DNA of 64,000 bases from Salvator merianae (GCA_003586115.2 QVOM02000023.1:5395879-5459878), one strand, 5' to 3'. Numbered from the stretch's first letter, positions 34,065 through 46,089 are shown. Notes: generated from the sequence alone by a model not told the origin. Translations and numbers: made by a program.

Positions 34065-34544
34065 CTGGTACAGAAATAAGACAAAGTTAATTTAGTCCAA
34101 GGACTTTAAGGAATGGAAAGCTGTTTCCATTTCCAATACTTGGCAGCACTTGTGAAAGTTGTCCCAAGTCTAAACTTCTAAAATAGACGGGGCAAGGAGC
34201 TAGCTGTGTATGCTTAGATTATTCTATGGTGTCATCTTTCCATATCTCAGTAACCCCCTCCTATTCCCCTGTCTCCTTGACAGCTTGTCATTAGGAGCAT
34301 TTCTGCATATTAGGTGGAATTAAGTTAAACTGTGCCTTGAAAATAGTTTGGTGACTGACAGCTTTCTCAATGGATCTGAACAAATGAGTGCAGGTCACAG
34401 GCCTGTCTGTGACAGATTGCTATACATTGTCATATTCCACCCCATCTTTCCCCCACATTGAAGGCTGCATTAACTGCACAGGAAACAGATTAGAGGTCCA
34501 TCGGTGATGGTTGTTGGCACTTTTGCACCTAAAGCAAAAGAAAG

Positions 34545-34546
<2 letters not shown>
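34065..34546. other. Unassigned sequence
   Basis: Nothing recognised. Confidence 0.5.

Positions 34547-34600
<54 letters not shown>
34547..34600. repeat. (AT)n(AC)n compound microsatellite
   Basis: About 22 at units, then five ac units. Confidence 0.96.
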
Positions 34601-34626
34601 CACTTCCTGCTCCCAGATTGGACTTT

Positions 34627-34661
34627 AAAAAAATAAAATAAAATAAAATAAAAATAAAAAA
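34627..34661. repeat. (AAAAT)n microsatellite
   Basis: A-rich pentanucleotide array. Confidence 0.85.
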
Positions 34662-34825
34662 GCACATGGGAATTGAATTTTGAATTAGGAAGAAAGTCAC
34701 TTTCTCTTAAAACTATGTATTGAATTGGTTCCTTTCCTACCTGGGCCAGCTTGTGCGGTGGAACCAGCAAGGGACTCAAGAAAGGATGAATCAGTGGTTA
34801 GAGGCTTACCTCTAAAAGTGAGTTT

Positions 34826-35136
34826 TAGAGATGTTGCAAATTTCGAATGAATATTTCTAATTCGCAAATATTCACATTGACTGGAAAATGACCTTGTACA
34901 CATTTTCAGCATTCGATCGAAACGAATTAGCCTTTTCTTTCGTGAAAACAAAATATTTGTTTGAATATTTGTGTTTTTGCTGTTTTTAAACCATGGAAAG
35001 GGCATTTTCAATGGGGAAAAACATTGGGAAAACTGGGAAAACGAATGCGAAAAAATCATTCTTCGACATTGCAATTAGCTGACGAAGCGAAGATACAGTG
35101 AATCGGAAATGAAAATTTGATTCGTGCTCATCTCTA
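34826..35136 (+). mobile_element. Family H (hAT-like) MITE, 311 bp, with 8-bp duplication
   Basis: Ends tagagatgttgca and gtgctcatctcta. Flanking octamers gtgagttt (34818-34825) and gtgaggtt (35137-35144) differ at one base. Core ggaaagggcattttcaatgg, later gacattgcaattagctgacg. The minus-strand frame reads PFPWFKNSKNTN over the core, matching the equivalent frame in other copies. Confidence 0.82.
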
Positions 35137-35237
35137 GTGAGGTTCCAATTAGTGCTTAATAATTCTCTTCTGGGTGGCCATGGAGCCCTTCCAAATTAGC
35201 TGGTTTTGCCTGCATTCTTGTGTGTGTTGGTTTATCA

Positions 35238-35575
35238 TAGGGATGTGCCAAACTGTTTACTTTTGGAACTGGTTCAGTAAGAACCAGGGTGATCAAATAG
35301 TTGGAATTTGAACTGAATTCCCTGCCAGTTCTAGACTTTGGTCCAAATTATGGCTGAACCAATATAGGTGTTGAATAGAACCAGTTCAAGCTGAGATGGT
35401 TCTACATGGAATGGGTTTGACAGTATTTTTTGTCCTTTCTAAAAGGCCTTTAAAGCAGTTTTTAAGCCACAAACTGGTTTGATGGAACTGCTGATCAAAT
35501 CAAATTGTTTTATATTGGTGTTTTGGTTTGATCTGAGCCAAATCACCCCATAAAAAATGTTCATATGCATCTCTA
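35238..35575. mobile_element. Family H (hAT-like) MITE, ggttca subtype, 338 bp
   Basis: Ends tagggatgtgc and gcatctcta. Flanking octamers gtttatca (35230-35237) and gtttgtca (35576-35583) differ at one base. The interior is rich in ggttca/tgaacc words (actggttcag, gaaccagttc), unlike the aattcg-rich subtype at 34826, but shares taaaaggcc in the centre. Lies about 100 bp from the 34826 copy. Confidence 0.8.
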
Positions 35576-36689
35576 GTTTGTCATGTTAAGAACAGACCAT
35601 GCATTCAGATACAACCTATGGTTTGCTTTGTACTGTGTACTAAGGCAGGCTGCAGTCACACATAATATAAGCAGTCCCTTCTGAGATGATTTAGAGAAGA
35701 CTTACAACTGGTTAATTGCTGGGATGGTTCACACACCAGTCTGCTCCTCCCCCTTTTCAGAAGATTCTAGGCTAGAAAAGGTATCACTGTCTAGAAAGAC
35801 ACATGGGTATGTTCTTGCAGAAGCTGAGTTCCACTCTGTGAAATCTGTTAGGTCAGGATTTTTATAAGCAAATGGAATCCTTTTTTCACCCTCTATCTCT
35901 AGCTTACAGCATCCAATGACCTACAGACATTTGTCTGCAATGTATTTCCACCATTTGATTCTTCTCACTTCCAGCCTGGATACCAGAATGATTTCAAATA
36001 GTTTTTTAAGATAATCCATAGGGCTAGAAGAACATGGGGGAAATCATAATGAGTGTGGAAATTAGTGTGAGGAATAATTAGAACGCTAATTGAAAACTCA
36101 CCGTTCATCAACCAAAACAACGAGTTAATTTCTCAGGTAGTTTATCTCTACTGATGAGAGATGCCGAAGTTCCTAGTCCATTTTGTGTGTGTGTGTGAGA
36201 GAGAAATCTTCCTTTCTCTTCCTGTTTTTTCTGTTGTCTGCCTCCTCAAATTAACCTTTTATAATGAGAAGCAGAGATATTCTGTTGAGTTTCAATTTAT
36301 TGCTCAGATCTCAGGGGTAGTCAAAATATCTCCCAGTGGAGTCCCAAGATATCTCTGCTTTCTAATCCGTGATATAAAGGAAGAAAATAGGACAAAGGTT
36401 TCATGGATATATTTGCTCTGATGTTCCTTCCCTAAGTTTGATATCTGTCTCTCAGCATCTGCTAGAGTTCAGCCCTAGGCAGCGACTGAGGACAGCAAGA
36501 ACTTGAAATCAGAAATCAAAGCTAGGGCACAGAGCTGGGAGATCAAAATCAGAAAACAACCATAAATTTTGTAAAGAACCATGAATCAGGTGAGCGAATG
36601 ATATCCAGAAAAATCCTCACAGTCAGGCCATTGTAAATGAAGCTCTCTAAACTTACAACAAAAAAATTTAAAAATAGGTGGAGTGATAG
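35576..36689. other. Unassigned sequence
   Basis: A short (GT)n plus GA stretch at 36184-36205; otherwise nothing recognised. Confidence 0.5.
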
Positions 36690-37025
36690 CTAAGGTTTTG
36701 TTGGTTGCAAAGTTCACTTTCTGTTCAAAAAATCGATTAAAAAGTTAGTGCCCATGGATATTTGCATTGAACCAAACAGGCAGTGGTTCACATATCCAGA
36801 AATTTGATTGAACCAGACCAATCCTCTGCATGCGAATACAAATGATTCAATTAAACGGTTCGTGTTTGCTGTGTTTTTTCACCTGAAAAGGGCTTTTTAA
36901 TGAGAAAAAAATTTGATTTCAAACACAAACAACTGTTTGTTCATTTAAATAGTTTGCCGTCAAACTGAATAAATGGACGTTTGATGGTGAGCTGAACACA
37001 CAATTGTTGTTCATGTGTATCTCTA
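36690..37025 (+). mobile_element. Family H (hAT-like) element, left end degraded
   Basis: Right end tgttcatgtgtatctcta. Interior matches 54580-54902 in the same orientation: cacatatccagaaatttgat, ttcgtgtttgctgtgttttt, gaaaagggctttttaatgag and agtttgccgtcaaactg. The left terminus is not clear. Confidence 0.65.
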
Positions 37026-38360
37026 TTTTTCAGTGAGTACATTGTGCCATCTGAAATGGAAGCACAACATTAATTCTGCCTTCTCAGTTTTTAATGTGAC
37101 TCTTCTTATCTGCCTCCTCACTTTTCTTCCCCCTGACAAATAGAATGGGTCCTTTCTTGGGACTACAAATCCCATAATTCTTAGCAAGAGAGAAAGATCA
37201 TTTTGCTAACATTCATAGAAATCACAGTCAGAAGACTGGAATGTTTATCTTGGGTCTGGTAAGAAGTTGTCCTCAATCCATGTACAGAAGCTGATGAGAC
37301 TCAAAACTTGATTTCTTCAGAGGATGATGTAAATGATCAGGAGGGGAGGGCTAAGGAGAAATGTTGCTATGCACTATTTAACTCTTTGTGGGATAAATTT
37401 CCCTGGAAAACATTTAGTTACTTAAATTAGCAACACAGATGTTATACATATTAATGGGAAATACTGGATTTCTCCTGCAGGGTATATACAGTAGCAGACT
37501 TATGTGTGTGATTAGAATTAATTCAGCAAATATTTCCTGGGGACAGTGCTTAAATTTCTAAATAGAAAAAAAAATAGAGTTTATTAGGAAAATAATAGAG
37601 GCAGCTGATCGTACAAGTGTGGGAAGTGAGGGACTTGCCAATTCCCTTCCAGAGCTTTTGAAATTGACTAGAGGAGACAATATGGCAGCTAGAATACAGC
37701 TAATTTTTTAAGCTCCTCTAACTTTTGACACCTTTTTTTCCTGAGGCAATTACTTTTTCAAAGTCATTGAACTGTGGCAAAATGGACAGCTCCCCAAATT
37801 GTCATTTTCAGATGTTTGGTCCCTTTTGATTGAATCTTTGCTTCTGTTACCTGACAATTATCTACCTGATGCTAGGGTAATGACATTGTTGACAGATTAG
37901 TTTATATCTTTCTGCTTTGCATTGTATAAAAGGAGAAATAAATTTTTGCCCTTGGACTTTTTAGGCTGATAGAAATATCAAATGTTAAATACCAATTTTG
38001 CTCATCAATGAACTAAGTTATGTTTCGGTGTTTGTTACGATTGCTTTCTGGTTGAGAAAGTGTATTGTTATTGTATACTAAAACGCTACTAAAAATATTT
38101 ATAAAAAAGTTTTGATGAATCCCCAGTAAGCCCCTCCCATCACAATAGGTAGAATGTTACATTATTTCTAGCACAAGTTCAGGTTAAATGTTTATTTGGG
38201 TTAAGGAAAATTAGAACAACAAACACCACAGAGTACGCAACACAGAGGTCTTTTAAATAGCCATTGTGACTCCCATCAGACATAGAATATTTTTTTCATG
38301 AGATGTTGCAGCTCGGACCCTACCTGGTTAGGATTAGAGTTAAGACACTAGTGATTTGAG
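37026..38360. other. Unassigned AT-rich sequence
   Basis: No repeat, RNA or coding similarity seen. Confidence 0.5.
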
Positions 38361-38660
38361 TTATATATGAAGTTTTTTGTGTATTTGGTTCAGATCGAAC
38401 CAAACAGAGGCTGGTTTGTTCAAATTTGAGATTTTCCTTGGCCAGCAGGGTGCTTGGTTTGATTCAAACACTTCTGAACACCTCTGAGCCTCAGTCAAAC
38501 AGGGTGTGTCTCTGGGTTTGTTATAACACCCCTTTGGTCCAAATTCAAACTCTGTTTTTCGAACAGGCAGCTTGTTCAATTCAAACTCCAACTTTTCATA
38601 CAACCCTGTTTGATTCAAACAGTTTGAACCTGAATCAGGCAGGCACATCTGTACTTGTGA
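38361..38660. mobile_element. Family H ggttca-subtype element, diverged
   Basis: Dense ggttca/gattcaaac words (tttggttcagatcgaacc, tttgattcaaac) and an end like gcaggcacatctgta. Resembles 42095-42345 and 62673-62830. Duplication not visible. Confidence 0.5.
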
Positions 38661-39369
38661 GTCTCCCTAGATCTGTTAGCAGGGCAAACACTGGAAACTG
38701 ACTTCCTTGGGAGTTCAGAAGAGACGCCTTTGCCCCATAATGAAGAAATGGCCTGAAATAGAAGTACAACCTGGATTTCTATAATGGCCGACTGTTCCAA
38801 ATCCATCTCTGAAAAAAAAAAGAAAGAATCTAAGCAGAAGTTTGTAATCTGTCTGGGGAAACTGAGGTATGATTTTGTTCTGAAAGCAGGTGATCATTCT
38901 CCATTATATCTTGTTTTCTACGTATATTAGAAGATGAATGGGAATAGAGCAATTAGAACACATTGTTATCTTACCTATATGCTCAGTGATAAGACCAGTG
39001 GGCTCTAGGGGTTACACTTGAGAAAGCCTGTGTTGGATGGAAGCCTTATTCTGCAAAAAGTGATACATGGCATATTATAAATTTGTAAATCTATGCTCTT
39101 GCTCCTAGGCTTCTCAAAGCAAATATGTCACATTGAGAAGAGAGAGGACTTGGAAAGCAAAGTTTTCTTCCGTCAGATGCAGCCCTGGGGTCAAATTCAC
39201 AAAGCTGGCTGCTATCTATGGAGGAAGCACATCTGATGCCAAGACCAGGAAAGTAGTACACGGCAACCTTCAGAAGGTCAGACCGGCACACTTGCAATAT
39301 ATTTATAAACTAATCCTAAGGTGGGCCTTCTGAATGGAGGTGGAAGTGAGCAGATCTATCTCAAAGAAA
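38661..39369. other. Unassigned sequence
   Basis: Nothing recognised. Confidence 0.5.
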
Positions 39370-39740
39370 GCATCACTTTGGGCTTGTTTGTGCTCGTTAG
39401 GGCTGAACGTGTGGGGTTTGGAGGTGTCTTTTTTGCCGCCTTCCCTGCAGTTTAGCCTTTAAAAAATATTCCACCCCACGATGACACTAATGGGAGAAGA
39501 GAAAAAGGACCCAATATCGCACAATGATGAATAATTCCTGATCGTGCAACACTAAATTTTGACGTTAAGAAGTCAAAAGAACAGCACACTTTTTACCGAA
39601 CCACATATCAAATTAAAAAAAAAATAGATAAAAGGACATTAAAATGCCATAATAAAGCACAGTGCATACTGAAAGGCAAAAAGAACACAATTTAGCAGCT
39701 TAATATGCACAAATAACACTCAGCCTAGGCTTATGAAGTT
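39370..39740. promoter_or_regulatory. Candidate conserved non-coding element
   Basis: Repeat-free with CpG retained (ctcgttagggctgaacgtg, cccacgatgacac, atatcgcacaatg, gatcgtgcaac, ttttgacgttaag) and AT-rich homeodomain-like words. No open frame of interest. Confidence 0.3.
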
Positions 39741-39941
39741 ACTTAAATCTTTATTGATTCCTTCTCATGGGCCCAGGGCTTTTCAGTGCCCCAAAATTTC
39801 AAAATTCTCTGATCAAACTTTAAGAAAAAGTAGGAAGTAAAGGAGGGAGGAACCTGTACTCACCTTAGCCCTAAAATGTAATCAGAATAGATTTTATTTA
39901 CATATTCAGGGGAAAAAAAGAGACATATATTTGGAAATAAA

Positions 39942-40170
39942 GGTCATTTCCACACTTACTGTTGGACTGGACCATGGCCCACTTTGGGGCCTGTTTTGTT
40001 TTCACCTTTGAGTGGACCAGAGAGAGACTCTCCCCCTCCTAGTATGCTCCACCCACACAGGACAGAAGACCGAACAGACCTGGACATCCAAAATGGAGAC
40101 CTGATTCAGTCTACTGGTAGACCACTTTTTTGAGGTCTACCACCTTATTCGGTGATGATATACTGGACCA
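39942..40170. mobile_element. Family P MITE, left-end fragment
   Basis: Left end ggtcatttccacacttact, then ttggactggaccatggccca and gagagactctccccctccta, similar to 48691 and 58775. The right end is not found. Confidence 0.5.
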
Positions 40171-41630
40171 TGGAGGCACGTGGATGGCAAGAATAAAGCA
40201 CTTCAAGGAAAGATGGGCAGAAAAATTGAAGGGGGATGAGCCAATTTCCGTCCTTTGTATTAGACCCCAAATGGGAGAGTTCCAGGGCCTGTGGCAAAAA
40301 AATGAAAAACAAAAACAAAAACATGGGCAGAAATCTCACAACCAGAGAACTTTAGTTCAACAGCTGTGAGAATTCTGGAGTCCGAGAGGTGTTGGTGTGA
40401 ATGTGAATGCCATGGCTGGGCCTTAGATAGCCACTTTCACTACCATTTCGATACTGCCATTATTTAAAAAACTCATCAAAACCTTCTGCAGTGACGCCAA
40501 GTAGATTAAATGGAGCTGATATCTGCAGAGGAATATGAGGCAATCCCATTTCAACACTTGCAAATGGCTCTTGGACAAAATAACCCTGGAGTCCTCCATA
40601 TGGTACCAGCTCAGTGTAGTACAGTGTCAGTCTAACACCCTGGAATCCTTGACTTTGAATCCATTTCTTTGTCATTCAGGTAGTCTCTCCTTCCAGGCGA
40701 TTGGCCTGTGGGGCTATTTTCTAGGTTGTTCCTTGTCTAGTGTCAGATCAAAGACAATCTTTGATCTGATAGCTGGGGGAGACAGTGTGCAAACAGCAGG
40801 CCTCCACCTTAAGAACAGACTATTTTTTAATGGAAAAGTTTGGAGAGACTATGTCACAGTTCCCTCCTGCCTGGGTAGATCCTGCCAAAGAGAGATCATT
40901 TTAAGCAAACAGCCTTTAGTATCAGAACTGGGTCAACTGACATGTCCTCTTCTGTTCTCTGGATTACCTTTTCCAGTTGGACTTCATAAAAGTGAAGGAG
41001 GCCAGTTATTCAAAGATTTATTTGGCATGGGGAGAAGAAATGAGAGATAAATGCAACAGAAAAACAGATGGCTTCTAAGCTTATTTTAATCAAGCCACTC
41101 AGAATTTGGAAACCTCTTGGTGGGCTTTCACCACCATTGCTTGCTGAAGCCTTCTGTTTATGTTCTTTCCCGTCTTCTGTACCAAAGCCCACAAAGCTAA
41201 TGACAAAGCTATCTGGCTTCTTCGCATTCCAAAAAAAGCTTTGTCTGAAATGACCGTAGCCTTCCAAGCTTTTTAAAGAGCACTGTACAAGTCAGGGCAG
41301 GCCCCCATTTCCCTAGGAAGAGTCAGCAAGTCAAAGTTAATTAAGATAACGAAGAGCAAAAAGCGACAATAATTAAAATTTGGCATTGTCTTCTGAGACA
41401 TGCAAGAAGGAGAATAGAAGAGGGGGGAAAATCCAGCTCAAACTCTCCGATCACACAGAATAAGTGCTATTCATTTTGAGTGTTTTCTCCTAAATCTTTT
41501 GTACAGTTTCCATCTATTTTTTTGGCCTAGGCCGAGAGAGGGAGAGTTAGCCTCAAACTCTCCAGAGGTTGATCAACCCCTTGAATATGCTGGGTGGGTT
41601 TAAGGAGGAGGGAGAAAATGCATTCTAGTG
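40171..41630. other. Unassigned sequence with a 171-codon frame
   Basis: The plus frame 40535-41050 is open for 171 codons but has no signal, domain or splice context that I recognise. It includes a perfect inverted repeat (40744-40754 with 40758-40768). I consider it chance. 41320-41420 (aagataacgaagagcaaaaagcgac) is a weak regulatory candidate. Confidence 0.4.
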
Positions 41631-41668
41631 TGTGTGTGTGTGTATGTGTGTGTGCATGTGTGTGTGTA
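41631..41668. repeat. (TG)n microsatellite, interrupted
   Basis: tgtgtg with tatg and catg interruptions. Confidence 0.9.
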
Positions 41669-41794
41669 AAGAAACTTACAAAGCACAGTCTTTCCAAGCT
41701 AACCTGTGAACTGATGCAAATGTAACCTTAGGAATGCCAAGTGTGAATTTTGCAGGACTGGAATTTAAGGATAAGGATAAGGATTCAGATACAC

Positions 41795-42010
41795 TGATCC
41801 CAACTAAAGGCAAGTGAGTGCAGAAACAGCTAATAATTCCTATCTAAGACTATTTCTGCATTCACCTTGTCTGGAGTGGTTTAGCTAATCTGCTCCAAGC
41901 TTGTTCCAGAACAAACACAGCAAGGACCATTTGCATTGCAAGAGTGGGGACACCGTCCACTCTGGAGCAACACCAGCAGCAATGTGGACAGTTCATGATA
42001 CCGGCATGAG
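41795..42010. mobile_element. Two facing family P MITE end fragments
   Basis: 41802-41830 ends aaggcaagtgagtgcagaaa, a right end. 41849 onward starts agactatttctgcattcacc, a left end, followed by the gctcc-rich module and gttccagaac. They are partial copies lying next to each other. Confidence 0.5.
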
Positions 42011-42094
42011 TCAATCAGAGTTGATGGCATCAATGAGCTGATCGATTCTAAAGAAGATATTGCGCTCTTCAGATATTGACTGCCTTGTTGTCCA

Positions 42095-42345
42095 CTGGTT
42101 GAGGTTCAAACAAGTTTAAATCGAACAGAGAGTGTTCAGAAGGTTCTAAGTTGAACTGAACACCCTGCCTGTTCAAAAGCAGGGCTCAAATTTGAACTGA
42201 ACAAAGAGGTGCTCAAACGAACTTATTAAACACAGCCTGTTTGATTCAAGTTTGAAGGTGTTCAAAGGTGTTTGAATCAAATGCCATGACTATTTGAGGA
42301 AAAAAAATCAAATTCGATCTGAAGACATGAGTGTTTGTTTGCCCA
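42095..42345. mobile_element. Family H ggttca-subtype element, diverged
   Basis: ggttcaaacaagtttaaatc, gttgaactgaacaccctgcc, tttgattcaagtttgaaggt: reverse-complement relation to 38361-38660. Ends not clean. Confidence 0.48.
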
Positions 42346-43946
42346 TGACTACTTTCTTCACCTTTTCCCAACAGATTTGCCTACTTGTTTCTTATAATCT
42401 CCATCAGAACTGCAAAATATTCTGTATTAATTTCTTTTTCTTCTGTCTCCTCCTTTTTGAAACTTTTAAGTAGGACCTAACATTGTCCCATTATTAGTAT
42501 TTGTTTCTAAGTGTTAATATGTTAGTCATTCACTCTCTGCCTCCACTATATGCTCCATCTACCTTGTTTTTCCCCAATTTCTGGGCTTCATTTTGTTATA
42601 TTTTTAAATCAGTGATCAGCTGAGCTTCCCTAATGATCTCAACTCATTTAAAGGCTTTAGAACGCCAATGCAGAACTCCAATAAAATGCAAAAAAAGAAG
42701 ATACAGTTCACACTTCTTAGGAATGCCCTAAGGAGATTCAGCATCAAGAAGACAATAAAATAATCTACTACTTTCTTCTCTTATCCTTACAACCCCTCCT
42801 TTCCATTCCCTTTCGTCTATCATATTATTCGTCATGAATCCGCATCCAGTTCGAAATACACTCACCAAAAAGTTTATTTTCTACTTAATTTCTTAAATAT
42901 CAAGATTAAATATAGGAGTTTAACCTCATTGACACTGAAATTTGAAGAGGAATCACAGCTTGGTAATCATAGGTGCAAAAAGATGCCGTAATGATAATGT
43001 TGTGTAGCCATGGGGGTGAAATTTGTCTAGTGAGGATTAAGAAACTTGGAACTTGACAGACTCATGTATGAATATAGATACTAGAGTGGGAATAGCAGCT
43101 TCCAAGCTGCTTTCTTCTTCTTCTTTTTTAAATGCATGTGGATGCAGCCCCGATCTGCTATTCTGGTATCAAGGTGTACGATTGTCCCCGGTACTGCAGT
43201 TTTTGTCCCTTCCACACACACAGCCTTCTCTCTTAGGTTTCATTGTAGATGCTGCCTTCCCCTATATAATTGCTAAATTCTATGTCTGCTGATAGCACTG
43301 TGCTGGGAACTAGCAGAGTGTTATGGGAGCTCAAGGTTGTTGTGGTCTGATTCTGGTTTGGATTGTGAGAATTAAGTGGGGAAGGCTGTTTGATATATAA
43401 GCTGTGCAGAACTGTACTCTTTGTGATTTTCAGTCAAGGCTTGCAAGCATACTAAGCTGTCTCTGCCTGTGTTCCTGATTTGGGGTCTGGGAAGTGATGT
43501 TGACAGAATAGCAGATCACCACCAACTCAGAATGTGGCTGAAGCTCCAAGTGAACATGGTCAGCCCCCACCTGAATGGTCAATATGATTGGGGAGGTCTT
43601 TGCAGTTTTTCACCACCTGTTCTACCTCATGGAGAACTTGAGAGGCTTCAGGTCCTAACAGTAGGATGGATGGGTGGCCAGCAACCCTTATCATTCTGAG
43701 CACTGTCACACTGGATGCAAGATCAGGCTGGAAGAGAAGCCCATCACCAGTGGGCTGTATTCTGACATTGGGTCCATGGTGATGGGTACAGAAATAGATC
43801 ACTACTCAGGCTATGATTCTGGTTACCTGTCCAACACGTGGGCTTGGGAACAGCTAGGTGCTGGTTTTCTGTCAGGTAGTTTCTGCCCAGATTGCAGATG
43901 TTTCTGTGGTTTTGCACCTGTATAAACCTCATCTTTGCTTCTCTCA
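42346..43946. other. Unassigned sequence
   Basis: 42760-43000 is repeat-poor and AT-rich. 43470-43930 has several overlapping frames of 60-80 codons without recognised domains. Confidence 0.45.
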
Positions 43947-44181
43947 GGCTGCATCTCCACTTGAGCTGCAGGGGCACCTAAAAAAATGTGTCCCTGCCTG
44001 TGGTGGCAACGGGTACCTTGAGGTATCCACTCCACCCCATTTACACACGTGAATGCCATCCAATGTGCCAGTTTTGCAGATGTAATTTTTGGCCCAAAAT
44101 TCAGCCACCACAGATCCCCACATTGAATGCCCCCAAGCTCCGAAATGGGGAGGAATAGGGGTCTTTATAAGAGCTGATCTT
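43947..44181. mobile_element. Half-copy of ggctgcatctcc-type MITE and adjoining sequence
   Basis: Begins ggctgcatctccacttgag and continues gctgcaggggcaccta, the same end as 44182-44300. It may be the outer left arm of a larger element ending at 44300; the intervening sequence is GC-balanced and unassigned. Confidence 0.4.
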
Positions 44182-44300
44182 GGACTGCATCTCCATTATA
44201 CAGCAAAGGTACCTTAAGTGAGGTCAGTTTCTATTCGATGGAGACCAGGTGCCTTGAAAGACCACTTAAGGTTCCTTTACTGCAAAATGGAGACACAGCC
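44182..44300. mobile_element. Hairpin MITE with about 38-bp inverted repeats
   Basis: Left arm ggactgcatctccattatac then agcaaaggtaccttaagtg; right arm complemented is ggctgtgtctccattttgca then gtaaaggaaccttaagtgg. The two arms pair over about 38 bp with a few mismatches around a central loop of about 40 bp. A 3-bp duplication is not visible (ctt, atg). Confidence 0.65.
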
Positions 44301-45911
44301 ATGGTGCCTCCTCTCACATATCCACAAATAAGACAGCTCTTCCAGTAAGCAGAGACTCAGCCACAGTCTCCTTATTTATATGAAAGGATTTTAAAGTTGA
44401 ATGAGACCACTAGAGGCCACCTCCAGTGCTGTACAAAGACCTGCTTCTTTATCCTTTGCGTGATCTACTGATCTAGCCTGGGAGATGGGAGGAGCCTTCT
44501 TCAGTTCAGGCATAACGCAACGATTCCCAGCCAGTGCAACCACCTTGGTCCATGACCCTGCACTTCCTGAGATTAATTGAACAGGTCAGGATGCAGAGGT
44601 GGAATTTGGTTCCTTGAGTCTCCGGTGTATTCCTGATATGCTTCTTCTATCAGCCACCAATGATGGATAAGACAAGCCTTCTGCAAGACAGCTGCATTTT
44701 TTTATTTTTTTTTAAAATGCAGGCATTGCCTTCGGGAGAGGAAACAACCATTAAAATAAGAAGAGCAGGCCATCCTTGACATTGCTAAGTTTCATATTTT
44801 TCAAAATCATCCAGAATCTATGAACAGCCATTAACCTCAGGTGGCAAGCTGATACTTTCTCAGCCCTGTGTCAGACATTTTGTAGCAAAGTTGAGACCTT
44901 ATGATTCATATTAAGTTCCTCTTTGTGAAAATGCTCCTCTAATTGAGCAGACGGTGAACAATTTGGGGTGTGAGAAACTGCTCCAAGGAAATTAATTACC
45001 TGCCGGGCAAAATCTATTTCCGTTGGCATAAGTGCAAGATATGTTCTTGAGAAATGACCCTGCGGCAGAGCTATAATTCACCTTGAGAGTCATTGGACAA
45101 AGAATGTAGGGTGGCTAAAATATGTTCACTCAGGACTAGGAGCTGAAAAAGAATCCAAGAAATTTCCCTACCTAAAAGTAGTTAACCATTGGAGGTTTGG
45201 TTTGGTTTCAATTTAGAAAAAAATGGAAAAAGCTGCAAGTTAAGCATAATTCATTACGTTGGACAAACAATGGGACAAATGTAGGTGCTGAAATTCTTCT
45301 TAGTAGCACTCTTAGATTCAAAGCAAGATAAATTGAGATAGTTGCTTAGTGGTGTATTACAAAATTGGGCCCAGTGTGTAGAAAGGGACAAATATATTTT
45401 TTTTGTTTCCTTCTGCCTCATAAATCTAGAATCTGGGTTTAATCTACATTTTTTGATCTGTTGACATATTTTGCCTCCTTAGTTTGTGCATTATATGATA
45501 AAATGAAGCAGCTTAAGAGATAAATTCAAATATCCCTAATTTTAAGTCCCACACAGGCTGTGTCAAAATGTCATACTTGGGCTGATTCCAGATCAGCAAA
45601 GGGGCAAAATGAGCAAATGGACTGATGAACCAGCAGTAAAGCCTACTGATAGCAACTTAATGGTTTAAATGACATGGAGGGACAATTTTCCAGGTAGGCC
45701 TATGCTGATTGGAGCCCATTTTGCTTGACTTCTGTTTCCACACCAACAAGGTGGGTGGGTGGGATTTTGGCACCCTAGGAAGGAGGGGAGAAGTAGAGTC
45801 TTGAGTGTTTGCACCCACCCTGGTTCATACAGCTCCTGCCCTGTATAGCCCTAGTTTGGTGCAAATAGGTCTATATGCAATACTTATTCTGCTTATTCAA
45901 GTAAGGGTGAG
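44301..45911. other. Unassigned sequence
   Basis: 44930-45110 is repeat-free with CpG (acctgccgggcaaaatc, atttccgttggc, ccctgcggcagag), a weak regulatory candidate. 45579-45780 begins ggctgattccagatcagc, possibly a decayed family P fragment. Confidence 0.4.
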
Positions 45912-46089
45912 CAGTCAATGGAACAGGTTGATACAGGACGCAATGAGCTCTCCTTCGCTGGAGGTCTTCAAGGAGAGCCAGGACAGACATCTGTCTGGGA
46001 TGGTTTAGTGGATCCTAAATCGAACAGTGGGTTGGACTCAATGACCCTGGAGGTCCCTTCCTATAGAAGGGTTTCTATGATTCTATGAA
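45912..46089 (+). mobile_element. CR1 LINE, 3' end with (ATTCTATG) tail
   Basis: Translates to WNRLIQDAMSSPSLEVFK and DRHLSGMV, the C-terminus of CR1 ORF2, then ggttggactcaatgaccctg and gaggtcccttcctat, ending gtttctatgattctatgaaa. Same subfamily as 11621-11703. Confidence 0.93.

Noticed and set aside
40535..41050. 171-codon plus-strand frame
   Set aside because: No recognised domain, no splice or promoter context, overlapping frames on the other strand; chance is the simpler explanation.
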